DNA from: Actinomadura atramentaria DSM 43919
GTDB taxonomy: Bacteria > Actinomycetota > Actinomycetes > Streptosporangiales > Streptosporangiaceae
NCBI RefSeq assembly: GCF_000381885.1
Contig: NZ_KB907217.1
Location: 168,668-232,667, forward strand
DNA length: 64,000 bases
Direction of reading: 5' to 3'
Part shown: positions 1 to 10,059 of the stretch, one piece after another
Position numbering within the stretch: position 1 is the stretch's first letter
Layout: each line of letters opens with the position of its first letter
Made by a program: the position numbers and the translations under genes
The notes under the pieces: generated by a model
Told to the model about the DNA's origin: nothing
Databases searched by the model: none
The model's input: only the letters and a program-made list of their open reading frames with translations

Positions 1-54
1 GGCGAGCAGGTCCGCCGGCGGCCAGTCGGCCGCGCGGCTGGTTCGACGGTGCAT
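1..54 (-). CDS. Possible 5' end of a gene running off the left edge (partial)
   Basis: An ATG at 54 on the minus strand opens a frame that stays open for 18 codons to the window edge and has GC-rich third positions. A second ATG at 58 lies in another frame and is also open. No good Shine-Dalgarno is visible. Too short for a function call; it may not be a gene. Confidence 0.3.
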   Translation of the reverse strand, partial: MHRRTSRAADWPPADLLA

Positions 55-233
55 CCATGAGGCGGCCTCGGGCAGCACGGGTACTCCCTCCCCTTGGGGG
101 CGAACGCCCCTGACGGGCTCCTTGGGGTCAAGGCAACCGCATGTCAGGGCCGCCGACGCGCCGTTGGAACGCGTCCGGACCGACTGACCCGAAGAGTTAA
201 CACCCGCACAACACACCGGTCACCGGCGGCCCG
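55..233. other. Intergenic stretch with small hairpins
   Basis: No gene. It holds a GGGGCG/CGCCCC hairpin near 97-110 and CCTTG-GGGT-CAAGG at 120-133. Either could serve as a weak terminator for the minus-strand regulator ending at 234 or as leader structure of the gene leaving the left edge. Neither has a T-tract. Confidence 0.35.
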
Positions 234-1703
234 TCACTCGGCGGCGTGCTTGTCCAGGAAGGCGTAGACGTCCGCCTCGTCCACGCCGGGGAACGCGCCG
301 GGCGGCAGCACCGACAGGACGTGCGAGTGCGCGCGGGCGGACGGCCACACCATGCCCTCCCACCGCTCGGCGAGCTCGGTGGGCGGCCGCTGGCAGCAGT
401 CGCCGTCCGGGCACGCGGACCGGACGCGGTTGGTCGTCTCGCGGCCCCGGAACCAGCGCGAGTCCTCGAACCGCACGCCGAGCGTGATCGCGAAGTCCCG
501 CTCGTGGCTGGGGTCGATGTGCGACAGGCACCAGTACGTCCCGGTCGGGGTGTCGGTGTACTGGTAGTAGACCGAGAAGCGGTCCTCCGCGCCGAACACG
601 TGCCGGCCGGCCCACTCGCGGCACATCCGCTGGCCCTCGATCGCGCCGTCCGCGTCCTGCGGGAACACCAGGCCGTCGTTGGCGTACGCCTTGTAGATGG
701 TGCCGTTCTCGTCGTTCTTGGTGAAGTGGAGCTGGAGGCCGAGGTGGTGGGTGGCCATGTTGGTGAACCGGTGCGCGGCCATCTCGTACGACACCGAGAA
801 CACGTCGGCCAGGTCCTCCACCGACAGCTCGCGCGCGGCCTTGGCCTCCTGGAGGAACGGGACGACGGCCCGCTCGGGCATGAGGATCGCCGCGCCGAAG
901 TAGTTCGCCTCGACGCGCTGCCGCAGGAAGTCGGCGAAGTCGCGGGGCTGGTCGTGGTCGAGCGCGATGTGCCCGAGCGTCTGCAGCAGGATCGTGCGCG
1001 GCGTGTGCATCCCGAGCTGCTCGCGCTCCAGGTAGATCCGCCGGTTGCGCAGGTCGGTGATCGACCGGACGGAGCGCGGCAGGTCCTTGACGTACTGCAG
1101 CCCGAACCCGAAGTGCCCGACGAGCGTCATCAGCGTGCCCTGCGACACCGCGCCGCCCCGGTAGCCGACGGCGTCCAGGGTCTGCCCGGCGACCTTCTCG
1201 ATCTCGGCGAAGTGGTTGCCGCGCTCGTGCATCTGGCGGCGCAGCTCGGCGTTGGCCTTGCGGGCCTCCTCCGGGCTCGCGGTCGGCTTGGTGCGGCTGC
1301 GGCGCAGTTCGCCGTACAGGGCGAGGATGTGCTCCAGCACCTCGTTGGGCAGCCGCTTGCCGACCTTGAGGTGGGACAGGCCGAGGGTCCGGTACAGCGG
1401 GTCGCGCTGCGCCTCCTCCAGCGCGATCTCCAGTTGCGCCCGGCGGCTCGGCGGCTGGCGGCGCAGCAGTTCCTCGACCGGCACCTCCAGCGCCTCGGCG
1501 AGCGACTGGAGCAGCGACAGCTTGGGCTCGCGGCGCCCGTTCTCCAGCAGCGAGAGCTGCGACGGGGCGCGCCCGACGCGTTCTCCCAGGTCGGACAGCG
1601 TCATCCCGCGCGCGCGGCGGAGGTGCCGCAGCCGCTGGCCGAAGGTGACGAGATCCACTCCGCCCGGCAAGTTGAGGGCTTCTTCTGGCCGCAAGGTCGT
1701 CAT
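234..1703 (-). CDS. ramB: RamB-like XRE/ScfR-family regulator of acetate metabolism
   Basis: Predicted DNA-binding regulator of acetate/glyoxylate genes. An N-terminal XRE helix-turn-helix (about residues 20-75, with SQLSLLENGRREPKLS) is followed by an IrrE/ImmA-like metallopeptidase-type region with a degenerate LGHIALDH motif. The Cys-containing C-terminal domain (CREW, CLSH, CPDGDCC) is typical of short-chain fatty acyl regulators. About 490 residues is normal for RamB. It is divergent from isocitrate lyase, the arrangement seen in mycobacteria and a known RamB target. I chose ATG 1703 (MTTLRPEE); a GTG at 1730 would add nine residues and overlap the putative operator. Neither start has a convincing ribosome binding site. 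Confidence 0.85.
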   Translation of the reverse strand: MTTLRPEEALNLPGGVDLVTFGQRLRHLRRARGMTLSDLGERVGRAPSQLSLLENGRREPKLSLLQSLAEALEVPVEELLRRQPPSRRAQLEIALEEAQRDPLYRTLGLSHLKVGKRLPNEVLEHILALYGELRRSRTKPTASPEEARKANAELRRQMHERGNHFAEIEKVAGQTLDAVGYRGGAVSQGTLMTLVGHFGFGLQYVKDLPRSVRSITDLRNRRIYLEREQLGMHTPRTILLQTLGHIALDHDQPRDFADFLRQRVEANYFGAAILMPERAVVPFLQEAKAARELSVEDLADVFSVSYEMAAHRFTNMATHHLGLQLHFTKNDENGTIYKAYANDGLVFPQDADGAIEGQRMCREWAGRHVFGAEDRFSVYYQYTDTPTGTYWCLSHIDPSHERDFAITLGVRFEDSRWFRGRETTNRVRSACPDGDCCQRPPTELAERWEGMVWPSARAHSHVLSVLPPGAFPGVDEADVYAFLDKHAAE

Positions 1704-1713
1704 GGCTTGATGG

Positions 1714-1741
1714 TAGCGGAAATATCGCACTTCTTTCGCTA
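1714..1741. promoter_or_regulatory. Inverted repeat between ramB and aceA, candidate operator
   Basis: TAGCGNAA and its complement TTNCGCTA flank a 12-base centre. It sits just upstream of the chosen ramB start and about 80 bases from aceA, where RamB autoregulation and aceA control would be expected. The repeat is seen; RamB binding is inferred. Confidence 0.45.
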
Positions 1742-1753
1742 CTCACGGGTTCC

Positions 1754-1781
1754 TTGATGTCGAGATTCCAGGGCATAGTCG
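1754..1781 (+). promoter_or_regulatory. Candidate aceA promoter
   Basis: TTGATG at 1754-1759 and TAGTCG at 1776-1781 are separated by 16 bases, a plausible SigA-type promoter 40 bases before the aceA start. The -10 match is only moderate. Confidence 0.35.
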
Positions 1782-1820
1782 AGGCAAGCACCCAGGGGAC
1801 GACACAGAAGGGCAAATGCG

Positions 1821-3104
<1,284 letters not shown>

Positions 3105-3148
3105 TCCGCTTCACCGCACGTCCTCGGTTCTGAGACGGCTGAGGAAAC

Positions 3149-3188
3149 GGAAGGCCCCTCCGGCACCTACACCCCGGAGGGGCCTTCC
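3149..3188. terminator. Bidirectional terminator after aceA
   Basis: A perfect 15-bp stem (3149-3163 with 3174-3188) and a 10-base loop lie between the convergent aceA and the minus-strand gene ending at 3202. Confidence 0.85.
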
Positions 3189-3201
3189 GCCGTCTCCAGG
3201 C

Positions 3202-3627
3202 TCAGTCGGCGGCGCGCCAGCGGTGCGGGGCCCACGCGGGGACGAGCAGCGCGAAGCCGAGCAGCGCGTCCACGCCGGAGCCGAGCAGCGCCTGCAGCCC
3301 CGCGTCCAGGTCGCCGCCGGGCGGGACGCGGCCCGGCAGGTCCAGCGCGCCGGACGGGTCCACCAGGAAGTACACCGACACCCCGATGAGCGCGAGCGCG
3401 GGGACGAGCGACACCAGCGGCGACGCCCAGCGCGCCACGACGATCACCCCGGCGACCAGGCCCGCGGCGGCCAGCAGCGCGAACGAGCCGTAGAGCCGCG
3501 TGCTGTCGGTGACCGCCTCCTCCGTCGTGTCGAAGGACTTGCCCGCCTGCGCGAAGCCCCAGGCCGCGCCGTACAGCAGGGCGGGGGTCAGGACCAGGCC
3601 GAGCAGGAGGCCGAGGGCGTGGCGCAC
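3202..3627 (-). CDS. Hypothetical multi-pass membrane protein
   Basis: A 141-residue protein with about four hydrophobic segments: residues 3-24, 45-65, 72-90, and a C-terminal one around LGFALLVPAW. A short polar stretch after the first segment carries Asp/Thr/Glu residues. The GTG start at 3627 is set by a good GAGGTGAT ribosome binding site six bases upstream. No recognised domain; many actinomycetes have small membrane proteins of this kind. It is convergent with aceA. Confidence 0.75.
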   Translation of the reverse strand: MRHALGLLLGLVLTPALLYGAAWGFAQAGKSFDTTEEAVTDSTRLYGSFALLAAAGLVAGVIVVARWASPLVSLVPALALIGVSVYFLVDPSGALDLPGRVPPGGDLDAGLQALLGSGVDALLGFALLVPAWAPHRWRAAD

Positions 3628-3843
3628 GGCGCATCACCTCTTCGCGGGGGGCGGTCGACGCCGTCCATGAGAGCACGATCCGTGGCTTTCGCGCAGTAGA
3701 TCCCTGTTTTCCCGTGCCGGTCCGCGCGCCCGGCCCCGCCCGGACCGGCGTTCCCGCAGCTCAGCGCCCCTCCGGCCGGACGTCTCGTTTGCCCTCCTTT
3801 GACCTGGGCATCGGCGTGACGTCATCCAGAAAGGGAGGGACAC

Positions 3844-4515
3844 ATGTCGACCGCCCTCACGGCCGTCATCGTCATCGCGGCCATCGTGATCCTGGCGGGA
3901 CTCGGATTCCTGCTGTGGCGGAGCGCCCGCACCCGCAAGCTGCGCGCGCGGTTCGGCCCCGAGTACGACCGGGCGCTGGAGCGCCACGGAGACCGGGCCG
4001 GAGCGGAGCGCGAGCTGCACGAGCGCGAGCGCCAGCACAAGGAACTGCGGCTCCGTGAGCTGGAGCCCGCGCGGCGCGAGGAGTACCGCGCCTGGTGGGG
4101 CGCGCTGCAGGAGCGGTTCGTGGACGAGCCGCGCGCGGCCGTCGCCGACGCCGACAAGCTCGTGACGACCGTCATGGCCGAGCGCGGCTACCCGACCGGC
4201 GGCTTCGACGAGAACGTCGAGCACCTGTCCGTCGAGCACGGCCGGACGCTGGACCACTACCGGCGCGGCCACGACCTGAGCGAGCGCGCCGCCGGGGGCG
4301 CCGCGTCGACCGAGGACCTGCGGCAGGCGATGGTCCACTACCGGGCGCTGGTCGAGGACCTGCTGGCCGTCCCCGCCGGGGAGCGCGCCGCCGTCCCGGA
4401 CGCGCCGCACGGCGCCGACCGTCCCGTCGAGCCCGCGACCGCCGCCGGGCCGCGCGCCACCGCGCCGGACCCGCGCACGGCCGCCGACACCCGCGACACC
4501 GCCCGGAGGAGCTGA
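3844..4515 (+). CDS. Membrane-anchored hypothetical protein, paralogue of the next gene
   Basis: A 223-residue protein with one N-terminal transmembrane helix (about residues 4-26), a charged coiled-coil-like region rich in Glu/Arg (30-80), a small conserved module (about 80-170, core RFVDEPRAAVADADKL and later LRQAMVHYRALVEDLL) and a disordered Pro/Ala tail. The ribosome binding site AGGGAGGGACAC precedes ATG. The same module recurs at the C-terminus of the downstream protein, only 3 bases away, so the two form a tandem pair. Function unknown. Confidence 0.8.
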   Translation: MSTALTAVIVIAAIVILAGLGFLLWRSARTRKLRARFGPEYDRALERHGDRAGAERELHERERQHKELRLRELEPARREEYRAWWGALQERFVDEPRAAVADADKLVTTVMAERGYPTGGFDENVEHLSVEHGRTLDHYRRGHDLSERAAGGAASTEDLRQAMVHYRALVEDLLAVPAGERAAVPDAPHGADRPVEPATAAGPRATAPDPRTAADTRDTARRS

Positions 4516-4518
4516 CCC

Positions 4519-5154
4519 ATGCACCACGCGCGACAGAACACCCAGCAGGCCGACCACGCGCCCGACGCCCGCGTCGCGGGCGGACCCGTCCGGACCGCGC
4601 CGGGATCGGGCGACACCGGGCCGATCCCCCGCCCGGACGGCGGCCCGACCCGGCCGGACCAGGCGCGGCCCGAGCAGACCCGCGGCGAGCAGGCCCGCGC
4701 CGACCAGGTCGGCGCCGGCCAGAACGGCGCCGACCAGAGCGGCATCGGCCAGAACGGCGCGGGACCGGCGTCCGCCGGTCAGCCGGGTCCGGTACGGGCG
4801 GACGGTGGACCGGCGTCGCCGCGCGAGACCGTCCCCGGCGGACCGTCCGACGAGACCGCGGCGCGGACGCGTCCGGACGCCGACGCCCGTCCCGGCGGTA
4901 ACGATCCCCTGGTCGTCGGCGCGGAGGACTTCCGCCGCCGCTGGCACGACCTCCAGGCGTCGTTCGTGGACGACCCGCGCACGGCCGTCCGCCGCGCCGA
5001 CGACCTGACCGGCGAGGCCGTGGACGCGCTCGGCCGCGCCCTCGCCGAACGCCGCGGCCGCCTGGTCGACGGCGACGCCGGGACCGACACCGAGCGGCTG
5101 CGCCAGGCCCTGCGCGGCTACCGCGCGCTGCTGGACCGGATTCTGTCCTCCTGA
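4519..5154 (+). CDS. Hypothetical protein with disordered N-terminus and module shared with the upstream gene
   Basis: A 211-residue protein. Residues 1-125 are low-complexity (Gly, Pro, Asp, Gln) with short repeats such as GQNGADQSGIGQNGAG. Residues 130-211 repeat the module of the upstream membrane protein: FRRRWHDLQASFVDDPR, then AVRRADDL, then LRQALRGYRALLDRIL. No signal peptide or membrane helix is visible. The pair likely arose by duplication and is probably co-transcribed; role unknown. Confidence 0.75.
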   Translation: MHHARQNTQQADHAPDARVAGGPVRTAPGSGDTGPIPRPDGGPTRPDQARPEQTRGEQARADQVGAGQNGADQSGIGQNGAGPASAGQPGPVRADGGPASPRETVPGGPSDETAARTRPDADARPGGNDPLVVGAEDFRRRWHDLQASFVDDPRTAVRRADDLTGEAVDALGRALAERRGRLVDGDAGTDTERLRQALRGYRALLDRILSS

Positions 5155-5240
5155 CGAGGAGCCCCGGCGGTTCTGGCGGTGCCCCGCGCGGCGGGCGATA
5201 CTGGGCAGAACGCCATTCGGCTCAGCCGGGAGGAACAGCA

Positions 5241-6647
5241 GTGCCTGATCTCACGATGACGATCGACGGCCGCGCCGTCGCGGCGGAGGCGACCTTCGGG
5301 GTCGTCAACCCGGCGACCGGGGAGGTCGCCGAGCGGGCGCCGGACGCCACCCGCGCCCAGCTCGACGCCGCGATGGCGGCGGCCGCCGCCGCCCTGCCGG
5401 GCTGGCGCGCCGACGAGGGCGCCCGCCGCAAGACCCTGCTCGCGGCGGCCGACGTCCTGTTCGCCCGCGCCGAGGAGATCGGCCGGGTCCTGACGCTGGA
5501 GCAGGGCAAACCGCTCGCGGAGGCGACGGGCGAGGTCGTCGGCGCCGGCATCTGGCTGAAGTACTTCGCCGAGCTGGAGCTGCCCCGCGAGGTCATCCAG
5601 GACGACGAGCGCGCGTTCGTGGAGGTCGTCCGCCGCCCGATCGGCGTCGTCGCGGCGATCACCCCGTGGAACTTCCCGCTGATGCTGGCCGCGTGGAAGG
5701 TCGCCCCGGCGCTGCTGGCGGGCAACACGATCGTCCTCAAGCCGTCCCCGTACACGCCGCTGTCCAGCCTGCTGCTGGGCGAGGCGCTGCGCGACGTGCT
5801 GCCGCCCGGCGTCCTCAACGTCGTGACGGGCGGGGACGAGCTCGGCGCGTGGATGACCGGCCACCCGGTCCCCCGCAAGATCAGCTTCACCGGCAGCGTC
5901 GCGACGGGCCGCCGCGTCGCGGCCGCCGCCGCACCCGACCTCAAGCGCGTGACGCTGGAACTGGGCGGCAACGATCCGGCGATCCTGCTGGACGACGTCG
6001 ACCCGGAGGCCGTCGCCGACCGCCTGTTCGGCGCGGCGTTCGCCAACAACGGCCAGGTCTGCGCGGCGGTGAAGCGCGTGTACGCGCCCGCGGCGCTGTA
6101 CGACGACGTCGTGGAGGCGCTGGCGGCCCGCGCCCGCGCCGCGAAGGTGGGCGACGGGACGGCCGAGGGCGTCCAGTACGGCCCGATCAACAACCGTCCG
6201 CAGTTCGAGCGGGTCGGCGAGCTGGTGGCCGAGGCGCTGGCGGGCGGCGCGCGGGCCGCGGCGGGCGGCGGGCCGCTGGACCGCGCCGGGTACTTCTTCG
6301 CGCCGACGATCCTCGCGGACGTCCCCGACGGGTCGCGGATCGTCGAGGAGGAGCAGTTCGGCCCGGCCCTGCCCGTCATCCCCTACCGCGACGTGGACGA
6401 GGCGCTGGCCCGCGCGAACGGCACCCACTTCGGCCTGTCCGGCTCGGTGTGGGGCGCGGACGCCGACCGCGCCGCCGCCGTCGCCGACCGGCTGGAGTGC
6501 GGGACGGCCTGGGTGAACACCCACCTGGCGCTCGCGCCGCACCAGCCGTTCGGCGGGTTCAAGTGGAGCGGGCTCGGCGTGGAGAACGGGCCGTGGGGGC
6601 TGTACGGGTTCACCGAGATCCAGGTCGTCCACCGGGCGCGGGGCTGA
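5241..6647 (+). CDS. NAD(P)-dependent aldehyde dehydrogenase
   Basis: Oxidises an aldehyde to its carboxylate. The 468-residue ALDH fold shows the N-terminal cofactor-binding segment TPWNFPLMLAAWK, the FTGSVATGR loop, the general-base Glu in TLELGGNDP and the catalytic Cys in NNGQVCAAVKR. The GTG start follows GGGAGGAACAGCA. Sequence style is nearest to succinate-semialdehyde or broad-range aldehyde dehydrogenases; the substrate cannot be fixed from sequence, and no amino-acid or diol catabolic gene is adjacent. Confidence 0.9.
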   Translation: MPDLTMTIDGRAVAAEATFGVVNPATGEVAERAPDATRAQLDAAMAAAAAALPGWRADEGARRKTLLAAADVLFARAEEIGRVLTLEQGKPLAEATGEVVGAGIWLKYFAELELPREVIQDDERAFVEVVRRPIGVVAAITPWNFPLMLAAWKVAPALLAGNTIVLKPSPYTPLSSLLLGEALRDVLPPGVLNVVTGGDELGAWMTGHPVPRKISFTGSVATGRRVAAAAAPDLKRVTLELGGNDPAILLDDVDPEAVADRLFGAAFANNGQVCAAVKRVYAPAALYDDVVEALAARARAAKVGDGTAEGVQYGPINNRPQFERVGELVAEALAGGARAAAGGGPLDRAGYFFAPTILADVPDGSRIVEEEQFGPALPVIPYRDVDEALARANGTHFGLSGSVWGADADRAAAVADRLECGTAWVNTHLALAPHQPFGGFKWSGLGVENGPWGLYGFTEIQVVHRARG

Positions 6648-6729
6648 CCGTCCCGGCCGGTGGCGCGCCCCGGGGCGCGGCGGTGCGAGAATCGCGCGGA
6701 CAGGCACGCAACGCGATCGGGGAGGCCGG

Positions 6730-7467
6730 ATGGGCACGTGGGACGTCATGCGTCAGGACGACCTGGGCAACGAGTTCCACGTCTCCTCACACGACTCCCG
6801 GGTCGCCGCCCTCGCCCAGGTGATGGTGATGGAGAGCGGCGTCCCGCACCGGCAGTCGTACTGGGTGCAGGGCCCGTTCCTCCCGTCCGTGCGCACCAAC
6901 CGCGACCTGTACCTGCACGTGCTGCGGGTGGGCCGGGACACGCGGGCGGGCGCGTGGTCGCTGTCGGCGTTCCTGCGGGCGCTGTGGAAGGTGAGCCTGC
7001 CGCTGCGGGACCGCGCGGAGCTGGAGGCCGACGACGTCGGCGCGCTGTTCTCCGCCGCCGCGGCGGTCTCGCCCGCCCCCTACGACGCCGGGTGGGGGAC
7101 GGCCGACCTGCGGCTCTCCGGCCCCGCGCCGGTCGGGCACCGCGACTGGGAGCGGGTGCTGCTCGCGCAGATCGCGGACCTGGAGGACTTCGTCGCCGCG
7201 CCGCCGGGGCCGCGCGCCCGGTTCGGCGCGGACGCCCCGCGCCCGCCCGGCTCGGGCGCGCGGCCCACGCCGCGCCGGTGGTGCAACTTCGATCCGGCGA
7301 CGTACCTGGAGTGCGCGGTGGCGGGCGGCGTCGGCGGCTGGGACGTCTCCGACGGCGCGCGCGTCCCGGCCGGGGGCGGTCCGACGCGCTCGTCCGTCCG
7401 CCCGCTCACCACGGTGACCTGGGCGGACCTGGCGCGGCTCATGGTCTGCGGCCAGACCTACGAGTAG
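6730..7467 (+). CDS. Hypothetical protein with SPOR-like N-terminal segment
   Basis: A 245-residue protein. The N-terminus (WDVMRQDDLGNEFHV, SHDSRVAALAQ, then PHRQSYWVQGP) resembles the short SPOR-like actinomycete proteins that begin with VRQDDNGN and end in HKQ-YWV. The remainder is Ala/Arg/Pro-rich with no recognised domain. The start is set by GGAGG at 6721-6725. No membrane helix. Function unknown; the SPOR comparison is from memory and covers only about 55 residues. Confidence 0.7.
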   Translation: MGTWDVMRQDDLGNEFHVSSHDSRVAALAQVMVMESGVPHRQSYWVQGPFLPSVRTNRDLYLHVLRVGRDTRAGAWSLSAFLRALWKVSLPLRDRAELEADDVGALFSAAAAVSPAPYDAGWGTADLRLSGPAPVGHRDWERVLLAQIADLEDFVAAPPGPRARFGADAPRPPGSGARPTPRRWCNFDPATYLECAVAGGVGGWDVSDGARVPAGGGPTRSSVRPLTTVTWADLARLMVCGQTYE

Positions 7468-7526
7468 CCGGGCGAGTAAACGGGCGCGGACGGGCGATAC
7501 CGCCTACGACTCCGCGGAGGTGTGTC

Positions 7527-7904
7527 ATGGTCTGGGTCGGTCTGCTGTTCCTGGCGGCGGGCGCCGTCGCGATCCTCGCGCTGCACGGCGCGGCGGCGAC
7601 GTGGGCGGGCGCGGCGGCGCTCGCCCTCGGCGCGCTGCTGCTCATCGCGGGCATCCTGCGCCTGCGCCGCGCCCGGCGCGCGGGCAGTCACACGGGCGGC
7701 CGCGAGGCGGTCCCCTACCGCACGAGCAAGGGCAAGATCGCCGCGATGGTGATCGCGGTCCTCTACATCGTCTCCCCGATCGACGTCATCCCCGACTTCC
7801 TGCTCCCGGTCGGCATCGTGGACGACGCCACGGCCCTGACCTGGCTGCTCTTCGCGCTGGGCCAGGAGTACACCCGCCGCGCCCGGACGCCCCGCCACCC
7901 CTGA
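7527..7904 (+). CDS. DUF1232 (YkvA-type) small membrane protein
   Basis: A 125-residue protein with two N-terminal hydrophobic helices (about 2-20 and 25-44), a basic linker and the DUF1232 signature YIVSPIDVIPDFLLPVGIVDD followed by a helix ending LLFALGQEY. DUF1232 proteins are membrane-associated and of unknown function. The ATG at 7527 follows GCGGAGG with normal spacing. Convergent with the luciferase-like gene 7 bases away. Confidence 0.85.
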   Translation: MVWVGLLFLAAGAVAILALHGAAATWAGAAALALGALLLIAGILRLRRARRAGSHTGGREAVPYRTSKGKIAAMVIAVLYIVSPIDVIPDFLLPVGIVDDATALTWLLFALGQEYTRRARTPRHP

Positions 7905-7911
7905 CCGGGCG

Positions 7912-8772
7912 TCAGAGGGCGGAGGGGATCGCCTCGAAGACGGACTCGTCGGCGGCCCATCGGGTGCCGGGGCGGGGCCAGTGGACGGCGATGTCGGTGA
8001 TGCCGAGGGCCGCGTAGGTTCCGGCCAGGTCGGCGAAGGCTCGGGGGGACGCCAGCCACGGTTCGTCGGTGAAGCCGGTGAGGAGAAGGCGGCGGACGTC
8101 GGCCGGGTCGCGGCCCTCGCGGTCGCACGCCTCTTCCAGGCGCTCGGTCTGGACTCGGGTGTCCTCGACGGGGTCGAGCGGGCCGCCCGGGTTGGCGATC
8201 CAGCCCGCGCCCCGGCGGGCGGCGAGCCGCATCCCGCGCGGGCCGCGCGCGGCGATCCAGAACGGGACGCGGGGCCGCTGGACGCAGCCGGGCCCGGTCA
8301 GCACGTCGCGGGCCTCGTAGTACTCGCCCTCGAACGTCGTCGCGGGGCCGCGCAGGAGCCGGTCGAGCAGGTCCGTCCACTCGGCGAACCGGTCGGCGCG
8401 CTCGCGCGGCGACCATTCGGGGCCGCCGAGGATGCCTCCGTCCGAGGTGCGGGACCTACCGCCCGAGCCGATGCCGAGGTCCAGCCGCCCGCCGCTGACG
8501 TGGTCGATGGTGCGGACGGCGTGCGCGGTCGGGACGGGGTGCCGGAAGTTCGGCGACGTCACCAGCGTCCCGAGGCGGACGGTGCGCGTCACGGCCGCCG
8601 CCGCGGCGAGCGTGGCGTAGGCGTCGTACCAGGGCGTCGAGCCGCGCCACGCCGTGTGGTCGTACACCCAGGCGGTGTGGAAGCCCAGGGCCTCGGCCCG
8701 CCGCCAGGTGTCCCCGGCCGCCGGCCAGGACTCCGTCGGCCAGACGATCGCGCCGATCCGCGGCGTGCCCAT
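7912..8772 (-). CDS. LLM-class (luciferase-like, probably F420-dependent) oxidoreductase
   Basis: A 286-residue TIM-barrel flavin/F420 enzyme. Family features are the N-terminal GAIVWPTESW strand, WVYDHTAW, the RTVRLGTLVTSPNFRHP segment and the GRLDLGIGSGGR motif. ATG 8772 is preceded by GAAGGAGA. It follows the PucR-type regulator gene by 11 bases on the same strand, so the two are very likely one transcript. Actinobacteria have many such F420-type enzymes; the substrate is unknown. Confidence 0.85.
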   Translation of the reverse strand: MGTPRIGAIVWPTESWPAAGDTWRRAEALGFHTAWVYDHTAWRGSTPWYDAYATLAAAAAVTRTVRLGTLVTSPNFRHPVPTAHAVRTIDHVSGGRLDLGIGSGGRSRTSDGGILGGPEWSPRERADRFAEWTDLLDRLLRGPATTFEGEYYEARDVLTGPGCVQRPRVPFWIAARGPRGMRLAARRGAGWIANPGGPLDPVEDTRVQTERLEEACDREGRDPADVRRLLLTGFTDEPWLASPRAFADLAGTYAALGITDIAVHWPRPGTRWAADESVFEAIPSAL

Positions 8773-8783
8773 CGCGGTCTCCT

Positions 8784-9941
8784 TCAGGTCGTCGTGTCGC
8801 GCGGGGGCCCGGCGAGCCAGCGGCGCAGCGCCCACCACCAGTGTGCGGCGTGCGGGACGGCGGGCGCGCAGCCGGGGTCGGCCGGGGACCGGCCGGTCAG
8901 CTCGCGCAGCCGCCGCAGCCGGTACTTCACCGTGTTCGGGTGGACGTGCAGCGCCTCGGCGGCGGCCTCGACCCGCGCGCCGTGGTCGAGGTAGGCCAGG
9001 GCCGTCGCGGCGATCTCCCGGTGGAACGGGTCGCCGGGCCGCAGCCCGGCGAGCAGGCCGCCCGCCAGCAGCCCGCCGAGTTCGGGGTCGGCCTCGGTGA
9101 CGGTGAGCAGCGCGAGGTCGGTGAGGGCGCGCAGGCCGTCGAGGCCCGCCGCGCCGCCCGCGCGCAGGGCGCGGCGGCACAGCGCGTACCGGGACGCGAC
9201 GCCGTCGAGCGGGACCGGCGGCGCGGCGACGAGCAGCGGCACGCCGGGCGGCAGCGCGGCGGCCGCGGGCGGGCGCGCGGTGAGCGCGGCGAACCGGCCG
9301 TCGACCAGGCCGCAGACGGCCGGGCCGGACGCCGCGAACGCGTCCTCCAGCCGCGCCGCGAGCGCCGGGTCGCTGATCTCCGACGCGACGCAGTGGTACG
9401 CGGCGGCGGGGTCGAGCGGCGCGGGCACGGCGGCGGGCTCGCCGTGCAGGAGCTGCCGCAGCGCCTGCTGGCGGCTCTCCCGCGCGGTGCGGGCGGCCTC
9501 CAGCTCGGCGACGCGGTGCGCGTGGACCATCCGGTGGACGAGCGCGGTGGTGATCGCGTCGATCCGGGTGACGCCCTCCAGCAGCAGGTCGGCGGGGACG
9601 CCGAGGCGGCGGCCCTCGGCCACGACCGTCGCGACGAGGTGGGCGCGGCCCGCCTGGAACCCGTCGAGGAACGCGGCGACCGGGACGCCCTGCCGGGCGC
9701 GGTCGGAGCCGAGCCGCCCGGCGGCGTCCAGGACGTCCGGGCCGGGCTCGCCGCCGTTCTCCAGCGCCGCGAGGACGCCGTTGATCAGCGCGCGGACGTG
9801 GCGGCGCGTCTCCTGCTCGGGCAGCGCGGCGACGAGGTCGGAGCGGCGGCGCGCCGCGCGCACGGTCTCCTCCAGCACGGCCGGTTCGCGGCTGTGCTCG
9901 ACGAGCAGCCGCAGGAACCGGTCGGTCGCGTCCCCGGTCAT
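8784..9941 (-). CDS. PucR/CdaR-type helix-turn-helix regulator
   Basis: A 385-residue regulator. Residues 1-150 form an alpha-helical sensor region (RsbRD/GGDEF-like style), and the C-terminus holds the PucR-type HTH: ALAYLDHGARVEAAAEAL, then HVHPNTVKYRLRRLRELTG. I chose ATG 9941 because GGGGAGG lies just upstream; a TTG at 9968 would add nine residues. It is divergent from a class II aldolase gene with palindromes between them, suggesting local control of both units. Confidence 0.85.
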   Translation of the reverse strand: MTGDATDRFLRLLVEHSREPAVLEETVRAARRRSDLVAALPEQETRRHVRALINGVLAALENGGEPGPDVLDAAGRLGSDRARQGVPVAAFLDGFQAGRAHLVATVVAEGRRLGVPADLLLEGVTRIDAITTALVHRMVHAHRVAELEAARTARESRQQALRQLLHGEPAAVPAPLDPAAAYHCVASEISDPALAARLEDAFAASGPAVCGLVDGRFAALTARPPAAAALPPGVPLLVAAPPVPLDGVASRYALCRRALRAGGAAGLDGLRALTDLALLTVTEADPELGGLLAGGLLAGLRPGDPFHREIAATALAYLDHGARVEAAAEALHVHPNTVKYRLRRLRELTGRSPADPGCAPAVPHAAHWWWALRRWLAGPPRDTTT

Positions 9942-9950
9942 GGCCTCCCC

Positions 9951-9990
9951 GTTGTCCGCCGTAGACAACCGATCCGTCCGATATTGGACG
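9951..9990. promoter_or_regulatory. Two palindromes in the regulator/aldolase divergent region
   Basis: GTTGTC-N7-GACAAC (9951-9969) is a perfect 6-bp inverted repeat, overlapping the start region of the regulator gene. CGTCCGATATTGGACG (9975-9990) is palindromic at 14 of 16 positions. A further GACAAC half-site occurs at 10037-10042 just before the aldolase gene. These are good candidates for the PucR-type regulator's operators; binding is inferred. Confidence 0.5.
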
Positions 9991-10059
9991 ACCCCACTCT
10001 AGGCGGCGGCCGGGCCGATCGCGTTTGGTGGAGGCAGACAACAGCCTGAGGAGAGCCCC

